Shown: positions 1-10,864 of the stretch, one piece after another
How positions within the stretch are numbered: position 1 is the first letter of the stretch
Layout of the letters: each line of letters starts with the position of its first letter
Origin: Geothrix limicola
Lineage (GTDB): Bacteria; Acidobacteriota; Holophagae; Holophagales; Holophagaceae
NCBI RefSeq assembly: GCF_030268085.1
Contig: NZ_BSDE01000003.1
Coordinates: 248,001-312,000, forward strand
Direction: 5' to 3'
DNA: 64,000 nt
The notes under the pieces: model-generated
Seen by the model: the letters and a program-made list of their open reading frames with translations, nothing else
What the model was told of the DNA's origin: nothing
The model's database searches: none
Program-made: the position numbers and the translations under genes

Positions 1-711
1 CGCCCGAAGGCGCTGTCTGGGGGGCAGCGCCAGCGCGTGGCGATCGGCAGGGCCATCGTGCGCAAGCCCGGCGTCTTCCTCTTCGACGAGCCCCTCTCCA
101 ACCTCGACGCGGGCCTGCGCGTGCAGATGCGCGTCGAGCTGGCTCGCCTGCACGCGGACCTGCGCACCACCATGATCTACGTGACCCACGACCAGGTGGA
201 GGCCATGACCCTGGCCAACCGCATCGTCGTCATCAACCAGGGCCGAATCGAACAGGTGGGCGCGCCGCTGGAGCTCTACCACCGACCCGCCAACCGCTTC
301 GTGGCGGGCTTCATGGGCTCGCCCAAGATGAACTTCCTGCCCTGCACGCTGGTGTCGGCCACGGAGCGCCTGGCCACCGTGCGCCTGAAGGATGGCACCC
401 CGGTGACCGTATCTGCGGACGCTCGCGGGCTCGGCGACGGCGCCGCGCTCACGCTGGGCATCCGCCCCGAGCACCTCCTGGCCGGCAGCGAGGCCGGCGA
501 AGGCCGCGCCCGCACGGCGGTCCGCGTGGCCGAGCACCTGGGCGATACGGTCTTCCTCTACGTGGAATCGCCGGGGTCGCCCGAATCGCTGACGGTGAAG
601 GCGCTGCCCGAAAACCGGCTCGGCATGGGCGACCCGGCCCACCTGAGCTTCCCGCCGGAACACGGCTACCTCTTCGGTCCCGACGACCGGACCCTTCCCC
701 GCACGTCCTGA
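1..711 (+). CDS. malK: Maltodextrin ABC transporter ATP-binding subunit MalK, 5' truncated
   Basis: Cytoplasmic ATPase that powers maltose/maltodextrin import through MalFG. The window opens inside the gene, just before the ABC signature LSGGQ (bases 13-27); the Walker A part lies outside. Visible in order are the signature, Walker B with FDEP, the D-loop SNLDA, the switch histidine in VTHDQ, and a C-terminal TOBE-type regulatory domain containing GIRPEH. This layout is that of MalK/UgpC-type importer ATPases. It is followed 57 bases later by malE, malF and malG, which fixes the substrate as maltodextrin by context. The ATG at base 37 lies inside the signature region and is not the true start. 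Confidence 0.93.
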   Translation, partial: RPKALSGGQRQRVAIGRAIVRKPGVFLFDEPLSNLDAGLRVQMRVELARLHADLRTTMIYVTHDQVEAMTLANRIVVINQGRIEQVGAPLELYHRPANRFVAGFMGSPKMNFLPCTLVSATERLATVRLKDGTPVTVSADARGLGDGAALTLGIRPEHLLAGSEAGEGRARTAVRVAEHLGDTVFLYVESPGSPESLTVKALPENRLGMGDPAHLSFPPEHGYLFGPDDRTLPRTS

Positions 712-768
712 TCCGCACCACTTCCTCATCAGGGGGCCCTCGGGCCGCCATCCAACCAAGGAGACACC

Positions 769-1965
769 ATGACTTCATCCAACCTCCGCAAGCTGGTGAC
801 CGCCGCGGCCCTGACCCTCGTCGCCGGCGTTTCGATGCAGGCCGCCGAAAAGGGCAAGCTGCTCATCTGGATCAACGGCGACAAGGGCTACAACGGCCTG
901 CAGAAGGTGGGCGACGAGTTCACCAAGAAGACGGGCATCAAGGTCATCGTCGAGCATCCCGAAGACGCGCCCGGCAAGTTCCAGCAGGCCGCCGAAGAAG
1001 GCAAGGGCCCCGACATCTGGATGTGGGCGCACGACCGCGTGGGCGAGTGGGCCGAGAGCGGCGTCATCAACGCCATCAACCCCGGCAAGAAGATCAAGGA
1101 CGACATCGAGCCCAGCGCCTGGCAGGCCTTCACCATCAAGGGCAAGGTCTGGGCCTACCCCGTGGCCATCGAAGCGGTCTCACTCATCTACAACAAGAAC
1201 CTGGTGAAGACGCCGCCGAAAACCTTCGAAGAGATCTTCGCCCTGGACAAGGCCCTGGTGGCCAAGGGCAAGAAGGCCATCCTCTGGGACTACACCAACA
1301 CCTACTTCACCATGCCCATGCTGGCGGCCAACGGCGGCTACGCCTTCAAGATGAAGGCCGACGGCACCTACGATCCCAAGGATACGGGCGTGAACAACGC
1401 CGGGGCCCTCAAGGGCGCCGAGATGCTCACCCGCCTCGTGAAGGAAGGGGTGATGCCCAAGGGCGCCACCTACGCCGACATGGAGTCCAACATGGCCCAG
1501 GGCAAGCTGGCCATGATGATCAGCGGCCCCTGGGCCTGGGACAACCTCAAGAAGGCCAAGATCAACTTCGGCGTGGCCAAGATCCCCAGCGTGGGCGGCA
1601 AGGCCGCTTCGCCCTTCGTGGGCTACCTGGGCGCCATGATCACCAAGGCGGCCTCCAGCGTGGGCAACGTCGACATCGCCCGCGAGTTCATCGAGAACAA
1701 CATGCTGAGCCTCAAGGGCCTGGAGACCATCAACGCCGACGTGGCCATCGGCACGCCCGCCAGCAAGGCCGCCTTCGCCAAGATGAAGGCCGATCCCTTC
1801 ATCCAGGTATCGATGGCCAGCGCCAAGGACGGCGTCGTCATGCCCAACAACCCGCAGATGGGCCGCTTCTGGGCCGCCATGGTCTCGGCGCTGAACAACA
1901 TGACCGAAGGCCGGCAGACCCCCAAGGAAGCTCTGGACGCCGCCGCCAAGCGGATCCTGAAGTAG
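769..1965 (+). CDS. malE: Periplasmic maltose/maltodextrin-binding protein MalE
   Basis: Solute-binding protein that captures maltodextrins in the periplasm and delivers them to MalFG. It is 398 residues, the usual MalE length, with a signal peptide of about 25 residues ending near MQAAEKG. The mature start reads [15 protein letters not shown], nearly identical to enterobacterial MalE, and the landmarks [22 protein letters not shown] and a C-terminal GRQT segment follow in the same order. The start ATG is preceded by AAGGAGA. The gene sits between malK and malF and is followed by a strong hairpin. Such close likeness to the proteobacterial protein is notable if the host is an acidobacterium. 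Confidence 0.96.
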   Translation: MTSSNLRKLVTAAALTLVAGVSMQAAEKGKLLIWINGDKGYNGLQKVGDEFTKKTGIKVIVEHPEDAPGKFQQAAEEGKGPDIWMWAHDRVGEWAESGVINAINPGKKIKDDIEPSAWQAFTIKGKVWAYPVAIEAVSLIYNKNLVKTPPKTFEEIFALDKALVAKGKKAILWDYTNTYFTMPMLAANGGYAFKMKADGTYDPKDTGVNNAGALKGAEMLTRLVKEGVMPKGATYADMESNMAQGKLAMMISGPWAWDNLKKAKINFGVAKIPSVGGKAASPFVGYLGAMITKAASSVGNVDIAREFIENNMLSLKGLETINADVAIGTPASKAAFAKMKADPFIQVSMASAKDGVVMPNNPQMGRFWAAMVSALNNMTEGRQTPKEALDAAAKRILK

Positions 1966-1977
1966 TCGTTCCCCTCT

Positions 1978-2004
1978 CCAGAAGCGGGCCCGGCCCGCTT
2001 CTGG
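1978..2004 (+). promoter_or_regulatory. Intercistronic malE-malF hairpin
   Basis: CCAGAAGCGGGCC at 1978-1990 and its exact reverse complement at 1992-2004 form a perfect 13-bp inverted repeat separated by one base. No T-tract follows, so it looks like an mRNA-stabilising or attenuating stem-loop, not a full terminator. It begins 13 bases after the malE stop. Its 3' arm contains part of GGAG (2003-2006), the only good ribosome-binding site for the TTG start of malF. Known binding-protein operons use such stems to keep binding-protein mRNA in excess over permease mRNA; that role here is inferred. Confidence 0.6.
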
Positions 2005-2011
2005 AGCTGAT

Positions 2012-3565
2012 TTGACCTCGAAGCTGGAACACCCCATGTCGATGCCCCAGGCCCTGAAGCGATTCCTCCACCCCGCCCTGATGATCCTCCTGGGCCTGGC
2101 GGGGCTCTACATCGTCACCCTCGTCTACGCCACGGGCGAAAGCCTGCTGGCCTGCGTGATGCTGGTGACCCTGGCCTGCTTCGTATGGATCTACACCTCG
2201 CCGAAGACCTACGCCTACCGCTACCTCTTCCCGGGCATCGGCGCGGCGCTGATCTTCGTCGTCTTCCCCATGCTCTACACCGTGCGCATCGGGTTCACGA
2301 ACTACAGCTCCAAGAACCTGCTCACCTTCAAGCGCGCCACCCAGTACCTGCTGGAGGAGACCTACCGCGCCGAGGGCGCCACCTACAACTCGAGCCTGTA
2401 TCCCGAGGGCAGCCGCTGGCGCCTCCGGCTGGAGGACGCGGACAGCGGCGCGGCCTTCGCGACGGATCCCCTCGACCTCAGCGCCGAAAAGCACCTGACC
2501 CTGAAGGCCAGCCCCTCTCCCGCGTCGCTTCCCGGCGAGGAAATGGCGATGAAGGATCTCATCGACCGGCAGGCGGCTCTGAAGGCGATCACCGTGCAGA
2601 TGCCGGACGGCGCCCTGGTCCGCATGACGGGCCTGCGGGAGTTCGCGCCCTCGCGCCTGCAGTACGCGCGCAACCCCGATGGCAGCCTCACCAACAACCA
2701 GGATCACAGCGTCATCCGTCCCAACCTGAAGAGCGGCTTCTATGAAACCTCCGACGGGGAACAGGTGCAGCCGGGCTTCCAGGTGGACATCGGCTGGAAG
2801 CACTACGTGGACATCCTCAAGGATCCGGGCGTGCGGGAACCCTTCGGCCAGATCTTCATCTGGACGATCACTTTCGCGGCCCTGACGGTGGTCTTCGCCA
2901 CCAGCCTTGGCATGCTGCTCGCCGTGCTCCTGAACTGGGAATCCCTGCGCTTCCGCAGCGTGTACCGCCTGCTGCTCTTCCTGCCCTACGCCATCCCGGG
3001 CTTCATCTCCATCCTCGTGTTCAAGGGGCTCTTCAACAACAACCTGGGCGAGATCAACATCGTCCTTAGCTCGCTGTTCGGCATCAAGCCGGCCTGGTTC
3101 TCGGATCCCTTCCTCGCCAAGACGATGATCCTCATCGTCAACACCTGGCTGGGTTTCCCCTACATGATGGTGGTCTGCATGGGCCTCATCAAGGCGATCC
3201 CGCAGGACCTCTACGAGGCCTCGGCGGTGGCGGGCGCGGGGCCCATCACGAACTTCTTCAAGATCACCGTGCCGCTGATCATCAAGCCGATGACGCCGCT
3301 CCTGATCTCGTCCTTCGCGTTCAACTTCAACAACTTCGTACTCATCAGCCTGCTCACGGGCGGGCGGCCGGACATCCTCAACACCAGCTTGTCAGCGGGC
3401 ACCACGGACATCCTCGCCACCTTCACCTACCGCATCGCGTTTGAGGGTGAGGGCCAGCAGTTCGGCCTCGCCGCGGCCATCTCCACACTGATCTTTCTCA
3501 TGGTGGCGGTGATTTCCATCGTGCAGATCCGGGCCACGAAGATCACCCAAGACGACAAACGCTGA
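2012..3565 (+). CDS. malF: Maltodextrin ABC transporter permease MalF
   Basis: Inner-membrane permease of the MalFGK2 importer. The 517 residues match the large enterobacterial MalF. Two early membrane segments and a third near residues 80-95 precede a long periplasmic insert (about residues 100-265, the MalF-P2 type domain), followed by five more membrane segments. The cytoplasmic coupling (EAA) loop reads EASAVAGAGPITNFFKITVP. The TTG start at 2012 has GGAG five bases upstream; in-frame ATGs at 2036 and 2042 are alternatives with poorer sites. It is encoded between malE and malG, 13 bases before malG. Confidence 0.94.
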   Translation: MTSKLEHPMSMPQALKRFLHPALMILLGLAGLYIVTLVYATGESLLACVMLVTLACFVWIYTSPKTYAYRYLFPGIGAALIFVVFPMLYTVRIGFTNYSSKNLLTFKRATQYLLEETYRAEGATYNSSLYPEGSRWRLRLEDADSGAAFATDPLDLSAEKHLTLKASPSPASLPGEEMAMKDLIDRQAALKAITVQMPDGALVRMTGLREFAPSRLQYARNPDGSLTNNQDHSVIRPNLKSGFYETSDGEQVQPGFQVDIGWKHYVDILKDPGVREPFGQIFIWTITFAALTVVFATSLGMLLAVLLNWESLRFRSVYRLLLFLPYAIPGFISILVFKGLFNNNLGEINIVLSSLFGIKPAWFSDPFLAKTMILIVNTWLGFPYMMVVCMGLIKAIPQDLYEASAVAGAGPITNFFKITVPLIIKPMTPLLISSFAFNFNNFVLISLLTGGRPDILNTSLSAGTTDILATFTYRIAFEGEGQQFGLAAAISTLIFLMVAVISIVQIRATKITQDDKR

Positions 3566-3577
3566 GAGGAGGCAACC

Positions 3578-4468
3578 ATGGCCATCGTCATCGACAAATC
3601 CCAGCGCTGGCGCGTCTTCGCGGCCCACCTCTTCCTCATCGTGCTTTGCGCACTGGTGATCTTCCCCCTGCTCATGGTGATCTCCATCTCGCTACGGCCC
3701 GGCAACTTCGCCACGGGCAAGCTGATCCCCGAGACCATCAGCCTCGAGCACTGGCGCTTCGCCCTGGGCATCCCCTCCATGGGCCCCGACGGGCAGATGA
3801 TCAAGCCCGACCTGCCCGTGCTGCTCTGGCTCTGGAATTCCGTGAAGGTGGCCACCATCTCGGCCACGGTGGCGCTCTTCCTCTCCACCACGGCGGCCTA
3901 TGCGTTTGCGCGCATGAAGTTCGCCGGGAAGAAGGCCGCGCTGCTGGGCCTGATGCTCATGCAGATGTTCCCCACGGTGCTGGCCCTCATCGCCATCCAC
4001 GCCATCTTCTCCCGCATCGGCCACGTCTTCCCGCTCTTCGGCGTCGATAGCCACTGGGCCCTGGTGCTGGCCTATTCCGGCGGCATCGCCCTGCATATCT
4101 GGACCATCAAGGGCTTCTACGAAACCATCCCCGGCGAGATCGAAGAGGCCGCCACGGTCGATGGGGCCACGCCCTGGCAGGCCTTCTGGCGGGTACTCCT
4201 GCCCATGTCCCTGCCCATCCTCATGGTCATTTTCCTGCTCGCCTTCATCGGCGCCATCATCGAATACCCCCAGGCCTCGGTCCTGCTGCGCAGCCAGGAC
4301 AAGCTCACGATGGCCGCGGGCATGAAGCAGTTCCTCTACGCCCAGAAGTACCTCTGGGGCGACTTCGCGGCGGCCGCCATCCTCTCGGGCCTGCCCATCT
4401 CCATCGTCTTCATCCTCGCCCAGCGCTGGATGATCTCCGGCCTTACCTCCGGCGCCAACAAGGGCTGA
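3578..4468 (+). CDS. malG: Maltodextrin ABC transporter permease MalG
   Basis: Second permease of the MalFGK2 importer, 296 residues, the normal MalG length, with six predicted membrane segments. The EAA coupling loop is clear (EEAATVDGATPWQAFWRVLL). The protein ends with GLTSGANKG, as in enterobacterial MalG where the C-terminal tail reaches the MalK interface. The ATG has a strong GGAGG ribosome-binding site. It lies 13 bases downstream of malF and 53 bases upstream of the CBM41 protein, so the transport genes and glucan enzymes are probably co-transcribed. Confidence 0.94.
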   Translation: MAIVIDKSQRWRVFAAHLFLIVLCALVIFPLLMVISISLRPGNFATGKLIPETISLEHWRFALGIPSMGPDGQMIKPDLPVLLWLWNSVKVATISATVALFLSTTAAYAFARMKFAGKKAALLGLMLMQMFPTVLALIAIHAIFSRIGHVFPLFGVDSHWALVLAYSGGIALHIWTIKGFYETIPGEIEEAATVDGATPWQAFWRVLLPMSLPILMVIFLLAFIGAIIEYPQASVLLRSQDKLTMAAGMKQFLYAQKYLWGDFAAAAILSGLPISIVFILAQRWMISGLTSGANKG

Positions 4469-4520
4469 CCTCTCCCCCACCCCGAGGGCCCCGGCCCTCC
4501 CTTCCCCCAAGGAGTCATGC

Positions 4521-4952
4521 ATGAGCCTCCGCTCTAGCCTCCTCAAGGCGATCGCCGTGATCGCCCTGGCCTTCACTCCCCTTCTCGCCGAGCCCCCCGC
4601 GGGCAAGATCGAGATCAACTACCACCGTTGCGACGGCAACTACACCAAGTGGGGCGTGCACCTCTGGAAGAGCCCCAACATGCCGCTGCCCGATATCGAG
4701 TGGCCCAATCCCATGATGCCGACGGGCAAGAATGATTTCGGCGTCTACTGGCACGTGGACCTGGAGGAGTTCAACACGGGCTCCAAGTCCCAGGTGAACT
4801 ACATCATCCACAAGGGCGACATCAAGGAGCAGGGCGCCAAGGACATGGCCTTCGACGGCCGCGCCCACAAGGCCATCTGGGTGGTGAACAACGATCGCGC
4901 CATCTACTTCTCCAAGGAAGACGCGATGAAGGATCACGTCTGCAAGAAATAG
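4521..4952 (+). CDS. Secreted stand-alone CBM41 (pullulanase-associated) starch-binding protein
   Basis: A 143-residue exported protein with a signal peptide of about 23 residues ending LLAEP. Nearly all of the mature protein is one carbohydrate-binding module of the pullulanase-associated (CBM41) type: INYHRCDGNYTKWGVHLW at residues 32-49, then NYIIHKGDIKEQG and IWVVNNDRAIYF. In known enzymes this module sits at the N-terminus of pullulanases and binds alpha-1,4 glucan ends through the two tryptophans and the HKGD lysine. Here there is no catalytic domain. The start has AAGGAG six bases upstream. A role as a periplasmic glucan-holding protein for malS and the pullulanase is inferred from context. 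Confidence 0.85.
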   Translation: MSLRSSLLKAIAVIALAFTPLLAEPPAGKIEINYHRCDGNYTKWGVHLWKSPNMPLPDIEWPNPMMPTGKNDFGVYWHVDLEEFNTGSKSQVNYIIHKGDIKEQGAKDMAFDGRAHKAIWVVNNDRAIYFSKEDAMKDHVCKK

Positions 4953-4959
4953 TTTCAGC

Positions 4960-4991
4960 GGCACATCAGGGGCACCTGCCCCTGATGTGCC
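4960..4991 (+). terminator. Strong hairpin between CBM41 gene and malS
   Basis: A perfect 14-bp stem (4960-4973 with 4978-4991) and a four-base ACCT loop lie 7 bases after the CBM41 stop codon. Only a short TTTT follows at 4996-4999, so termination may be partial and the stem may instead set relative mRNA levels within the operon. Confidence 0.5.
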
Positions 4992-5023
4992 CATAGTTTT
5001 GGCCTGCCCTGCGGAGTGTTTCC

Positions 5024-6721
<1,698 letters not shown>

Positions 6722-6786
6722 TGGAATCATCCCCGTCCGACTGGACGGCGCAGCGCACAGCTTTGATGCATGACGAAGGAGCCCGC

Positions 6787-8439
6787 ATGGCCACCAAGAA
6801 ACTTTCCCGGGTCGCGTATTTCTGCATGGAGTACGCCCTCGACAGCCCCTTCAAGATCTATGCGGGGGGCCTCGGCATCCTGGCCGGCGACTACCTGAAG
6901 GGCGTGAAGGATCACGGCTACCCCATGGTGGGCATCGGCATCCGTTGGAAGCAGGGCTACGGCGAGCAGATGGTGGACGCACAGTCCGGCAAGGTCTACG
7001 ACGCCTACAAGAACGGCAACCATGAGTTCCTGGAAGACACGGGCGTGATCGTCGAGATCGAGATCAAGGGCAAGCCCGTGAAGATCAAGGTCTGGCGCGT
7101 GAACAGCTTCGGCGTGGATTCCCTCTATCTGCTCGATACCGACATCGAGGAGAACGACGGCGAATCCCGCTGGATCACGGGCCAGCTCTACGGCTGGTTC
7201 GGCGAGGAGCGCGTCGCCCAGGAGATGGTGCTCGGCATCGGCGGCGTGCGGGCCCTGCAGGCCCTGCGCATCAAGCCCGAGGTCTACCACTTCAACGAAG
7301 GGCATGCCCTCTTCGCGGGCTTCGAGCTCATCCACCAGCGCATGGCCAAGGGCGCCACCTTCGAGGCGGCCCTGGCCAAGACGCGCGACGAGGTGGTCTT
7401 CACCACCCATACGCCCATCGTGCAGGGCAACGAATCCCACCCCATCGACCGCTTCCTCTACATGGGCGCCAACCTCGGCATCAGCAAGGCCCAGCTCAAG
7501 CAGCTCGGCGGTAGCCCCTTCAACATGACGGTGGGCGCCCTGCGGATGTCGCGCATCGCCAATGCAGTGGCGGATCTTCACCGCGTCACGGCCAACAGCA
7601 TGTGGAAGAAGGTGGAGGGCCGCTGCGAGATCATCGGCATCACCAACGCCATCCACCGGCCCACTTGGGTGGACCAACGCATGCTCGATCTGTCCGCCGC
7701 CTGCGACGGCTCGAAGAAGGCCAAGGAGGCGCTGTGGAAGGCGCACATGGACAACAAGAAGAAGCTCATCACCTTCGTGGAGGGTCGCACGGGCGTGAAG
7801 CTCGACGCCGACAAGCTGCTCATCGGCTTCTCCCGCCGCGCGGCGCCCTACAAGCGGTCGAACTTCATCTTCACGGACCGCAAGTTCATCGAGCCCCTGC
7901 TCAAGAGCGGCAAGCTCCAGATCGTGTTCTCCGGCAAGGCCCATCCGCTGGATGACAACGGCAAGAAGATCGTCGAGAACATCCTGGAGATGACCCAGAA
8001 GTATCCGAACAGCGTCGTGTTCCTGGAGAACTACGACATGGAGATCGGCCGCATGCTGACCCGCGGCTCGGACGTGTGGCTGAACAACCCGCGCCGCCCC
8101 AAGGAGGCCTCGGGCACGTCGGGCATGAAGGCCGCCATGAACGGCGTGCTGAACCTCTCCATCCTCGACGGCTGGTGGCCCGAGGCCTGCAATCACGGCG
8201 TGAACGGCTGGCAGTTCGGCGACGGCTTCGAGAGCGAGGACGAGGCCGTGCTGGACAAGCACGACTTCAAGGCCTTCAAGAAGGTGCTGGCCGACGAGGT
8301 GCTGCCCACCTACTACGAGCGCCGCGAGGCCTGGATGGACATGATGGTGGCCTCCATCCAGAGCACCCGCGACGCCTTCGGCATGCAGCGCATGCTCGAC
8401 GAGTACTACAGCCGGATGTACCGGCGCACCACCCGCTAG
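6787..8439 (+). CDS. glgP: Alpha-glucan (glycogen/maltodextrin) phosphorylase, short GT35 type
   Basis: Cytoplasmic PLP enzyme releasing glucose-1-phosphate from alpha-glucans. At about 550 residues it is the short alpha-glucan phosphorylase type, not the 800-residue GlgP/MalP. It begins VAYFCMEYALD, followed by AGGLGILAGDYLK. The PLP-binding lysine is K448 in EASGTSGMK, followed by NGVLNLSILDGWW. I chose the ATG at 6787 because AAGGAG lies just upstream and the family begins here; an in-frame ATG at 6718 overlaps the malS stop (ATGA) but would add 23 unrelated residues. With malS and the pullulanase it completes degradation of imported dextrins. Confidence 0.92.
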   Translation: MATKKLSRVAYFCMEYALDSPFKIYAGGLGILAGDYLKGVKDHGYPMVGIGIRWKQGYGEQMVDAQSGKVYDAYKNGNHEFLEDTGVIVEIEIKGKPVKIKVWRVNSFGVDSLYLLDTDIEENDGESRWITGQLYGWFGEERVAQEMVLGIGGVRALQALRIKPEVYHFNEGHALFAGFELIHQRMAKGATFEAALAKTRDEVVFTTHTPIVQGNESHPIDRFLYMGANLGISKAQLKQLGGSPFNMTVGALRMSRIANAVADLHRVTANSMWKKVEGRCEIIGITNAIHRPTWVDQRMLDLSAACDGSKKAKEALWKAHMDNKKKLITFVEGRTGVKLDADKLLIGFSRRAAPYKRSNFIFTDRKFIEPLLKSGKLQIVFSGKAHPLDDNGKKIVENILEMTQKYPNSVVFLENYDMEIGRMLTRGSDVWLNNPRRPKEASGTSGMKAAMNGVLNLSILDGWWPEACNHGVNGWQFGDGFESEDEAVLDKHDFKAFKKVLADEVLPTYYERREAWMDMMVASIQSTRDAFGMQRMLDEYYSRMYRRTTR

Positions 8440-8454
8440 CCGATCGGAGCTCCC

Positions 8455-10734
8455 ATGACCCGCCGCCCCGCCTCCCTGCTTGCCCCCCTGTTTGCTTCAG
8501 GCCTGGTGCTGTTCTGCGGCTGTGGTGGCGGAGGATCTTCCGCGTCGGCGCCGCCCCCGCCGGCCCTGGCCATCGACAACGATCCCAACGCCACGCCGAC
8601 GGCGGATGCGGCCTACTTCAAGGTGCCGAGCAACCCGTTGGGCGTTCTCTTCAGTGGCGGCCAGGTCACCTTCAACTACTGGAACGCCAATGCCAGCGGC
8701 GTCACGCTCTGCCTCTACGCCCACTGGAACGATGCCCTCAACGCGCCCGCGGCCACCCAGGCCCTCACGCGGGGAGCGGGAGGCGTTTGGACGACGGGGC
8801 CAATGTCCGTCCCAGCCCAGCCCTACTACGTCTACAAGATCGGCAGCGACTACGTGCTGGATCCCTACGCGAAGTCCATGGCCCAGTGGGTCCATGCCAA
8901 CGGCAGCGCCATCGCTGGAGACAGCATCGGCAAGGGCGCCATCCTCGACCCTGGGGCCTCGGCACCCGACGGCGGCTGGGCTTTTGCGGGATCGGCCAAC
9001 TACTTCGACGGCTCGAGGATGAAGGGGCCGGACGGAGCCACCGCCGCGCCCTACGCCTACGCCTCCAACCGCGACGCCATCGTCTACGAGGCCGGGGTGC
9101 GCGATCTCACGGTGGATCCGGTCCTCACAGGTTTCTCATCAGGTCATCCCTGGGGCACCTACAAGGGCCTGGTGGACCTGCTGCCCCACATCCAGAAGCT
9201 GGGCGTCACCCACGTCCAGCTGCTCTGCCCCCTGGCCAACTACAACTACGACCAGACCAAGATCGGCACGCGGGAACTCGACATCACCAGGACCTCGGGC
9301 GCCAACTACAACTGGGGCTACGATCCCCAGAACTACTTCACGCCCACGGGCATGTACTCGGCCGCACCGGACAACGCAGCGGCGCGCATCAATGAGCTGA
9401 AGACGCTCATCAACGAGATCCACAAGCAGGGCATGGGCGTCATCCTGGACGTGGTCTACAACCACACGGCCAACAACGCCGTGCTGGGCGACACGGGCAT
9501 CCAGAGCTACTTCTACCGCAGTAGCTCCAACAACGGCGCGGGCAGCCGCGACGTGAAGTCCGAGGCCAAGATGATGCGCAAGCTCATCCTGGATTCGGTG
9601 GTGCACTGGGTGGGCGAGTACAAGGTGGACGGCTTCCGCTTCGACCTCATGGGTGTGCTGGATTCGCAGACCCTCAAGGCGGCCTACGGCGCGGCCAAGG
9701 CCCTCAATCCCAACACGCTCTTCCTCGGCGAGGGCTGGAACGGCTTCTACACCGGCCCCACCACGGACTACAACGGCGACCCCATCACGGGCGCCGACCA
9801 GGGGAACTCGGCCCAGTTCAACGGCCTGAACATCGCCATGTTCTCCGACAGCTACCGCCAGATCTTCAAGAACGGCTATCCCAATGACGGCGCCCCGGCC
9901 TTCCTCACGGGCACGCCCCAGAATCCGGCCGCCCTCTTCTCCAACGTGGCGGGCCTGCCCACCAACACCAACCCGACCTTCGCGCCGGGATCGACCAACA
10001 GCGTGGTGAGCTACCTCACCTGCCACGACAACCTCTGCCTCTACGATGTCCTGGCCATGGGCACGGGGGCCCTGAAGGGCGCCGCGGGCGATGCGGACAT
10101 CCTCAAACGAGCCAAGATGGGCTACGCCGTGCTGCTGACCTCTCAGGGCCTGGCCTTCATTCATGCGGGCGACGAGATGTTCCGCACCAAGGAGACGACG
10201 GGCGGCTACGCCAACACCAAGTCGAATTCGACCTCGTTCCGTTCCTTCGTGGACAACTCCTACAACGCCTCGGACGCCATCAACCTGGTGAAGTGGTCCA
10301 ACGTCTACGCCAGCGATCCCATGGCCGGTGGCTTCACGAACTACGACACGACGGCGAACGGATACAAGCTCTACGCCTACGTGCAGGGGCTGGCAGCCCT
10401 GCGCAAGAGCAGCAACGCCTTCCGGCTGCCGGATGCCTCGCGCGCGGCCAACCTCAGTCGCATCGATCCCTTCGGCCTCGGCAGCAGCACCCTCGCCTTC
10501 GGCTACAAGGCCGTGGCCACGGACGGCACGGCCTTCTACGTGCTGCACAACGCCGACACCACCGCGAAGTCCTTCAATGTGGGCGCAGATCTGAACGCCG
10601 CCGCCCTGCTGGTGGATGGCGCCCAGGCGGGCCTCACGCCCATCGCCGCGCCCACGGGCGTATCCGTCGTCACCACGGCCGGCGCCAGCACCGTCACGCT
10701 CCAGCCTCTGACCTCGGCCATCCTGCGCAAGTAG
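8455..10734 (+). CDS. Type I pullulanase-like GH13 debranching enzyme, predicted lipoprotein
   Basis: A 759-residue exported enzyme predicted to hydrolyse alpha-1,6 branches in starch-type glucans. The N-terminus is a lipoprotein-like signal (LVLFCGC) followed by a Gly/Ser/Pro linker. A CBM48-like beta domain spans about residues 55-200, followed by a GH13 barrel. YNWGYDP (285-291) is the type I pullulanase signature. Catalytic residues are D397 in GFRFD, E426 in GEGW and D525 in CHDN. GGAG lies five bases before the ATG. The CBM41 module usual in pullulanases is absent and is instead supplied as a separate protein at 4521-4952. It is the last gene of the glucan operon. Confidence 0.9.
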   Translation: MTRRPASLLAPLFASGLVLFCGCGGGGSSASAPPPPALAIDNDPNATPTADAAYFKVPSNPLGVLFSGGQVTFNYWNANASGVTLCLYAHWNDALNAPAATQALTRGAGGVWTTGPMSVPAQPYYVYKIGSDYVLDPYAKSMAQWVHANGSAIAGDSIGKGAILDPGASAPDGGWAFAGSANYFDGSRMKGPDGATAAPYAYASNRDAIVYEAGVRDLTVDPVLTGFSSGHPWGTYKGLVDLLPHIQKLGVTHVQLLCPLANYNYDQTKIGTRELDITRTSGANYNWGYDPQNYFTPTGMYSAAPDNAAARINELKTLINEIHKQGMGVILDVVYNHTANNAVLGDTGIQSYFYRSSSNNGAGSRDVKSEAKMMRKLILDSVVHWVGEYKVDGFRFDLMGVLDSQTLKAAYGAAKALNPNTLFLGEGWNGFYTGPTTDYNGDPITGADQGNSAQFNGLNIAMFSDSYRQIFKNGYPNDGAPAFLTGTPQNPAALFSNVAGLPTNTNPTFAPGSTNSVVSYLTCHDNLCLYDVLAMGTGALKGAAGDADILKRAKMGYAVLLTSQGLAFIHAGDEMFRTKETTGGYANTKSNSTSFRSFVDNSYNASDAINLVKWSNVYASDPMAGGFTNYDTTANGYKLYAYVQGLAALRKSSNAFRLPDASRAANLSRIDPFGLGSSTLAFGYKAVATDGTAFYVLHNADTTAKSFNVGADLNAAALLVDGAQAGLTPIAAPTGVSVVTTAGASTVTLQPLTSAILRK

Positions 10735-10764
10735 GGGCTGAGGTAAGGCGAGGAAGGAAGCTTC

Positions 10765-10846
10765 AAGCGGAGGGATGCGGAGGAGCGGAGGAAAGCGGAG
10801 AAAATGATTCCTCAGCTTTCCTCAGCCTCTCCGCTCTCCTCCGCTT
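10765..10846. repeat. Long imperfect palindrome between convergent genes
   Basis: A purine-rich arm (10765-10800) and a pyrimidine-rich arm (10811-10846), each 36 bases, are reverse complements at about 29 of 36 positions and enclose a 10-base AT-rich loop. The arms are built from GCGGAG/GAGGA modules. It fills the gap between the pullulanase gene and the convergent epimerase-like gene and could act as a bidirectional terminator or be a member of a dispersed palindromic repeat family. Confidence 0.65.
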
Positions 10847-10864
10847 ATTGAATTCCTTTGGGCG

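Noticed and set aside
6727-8262. 511-codon frame antisense to the phosphorylase
   Set aside because: His/Val/Leu/Ala-rich shadow of a strongly coding region with no recognisable motif.
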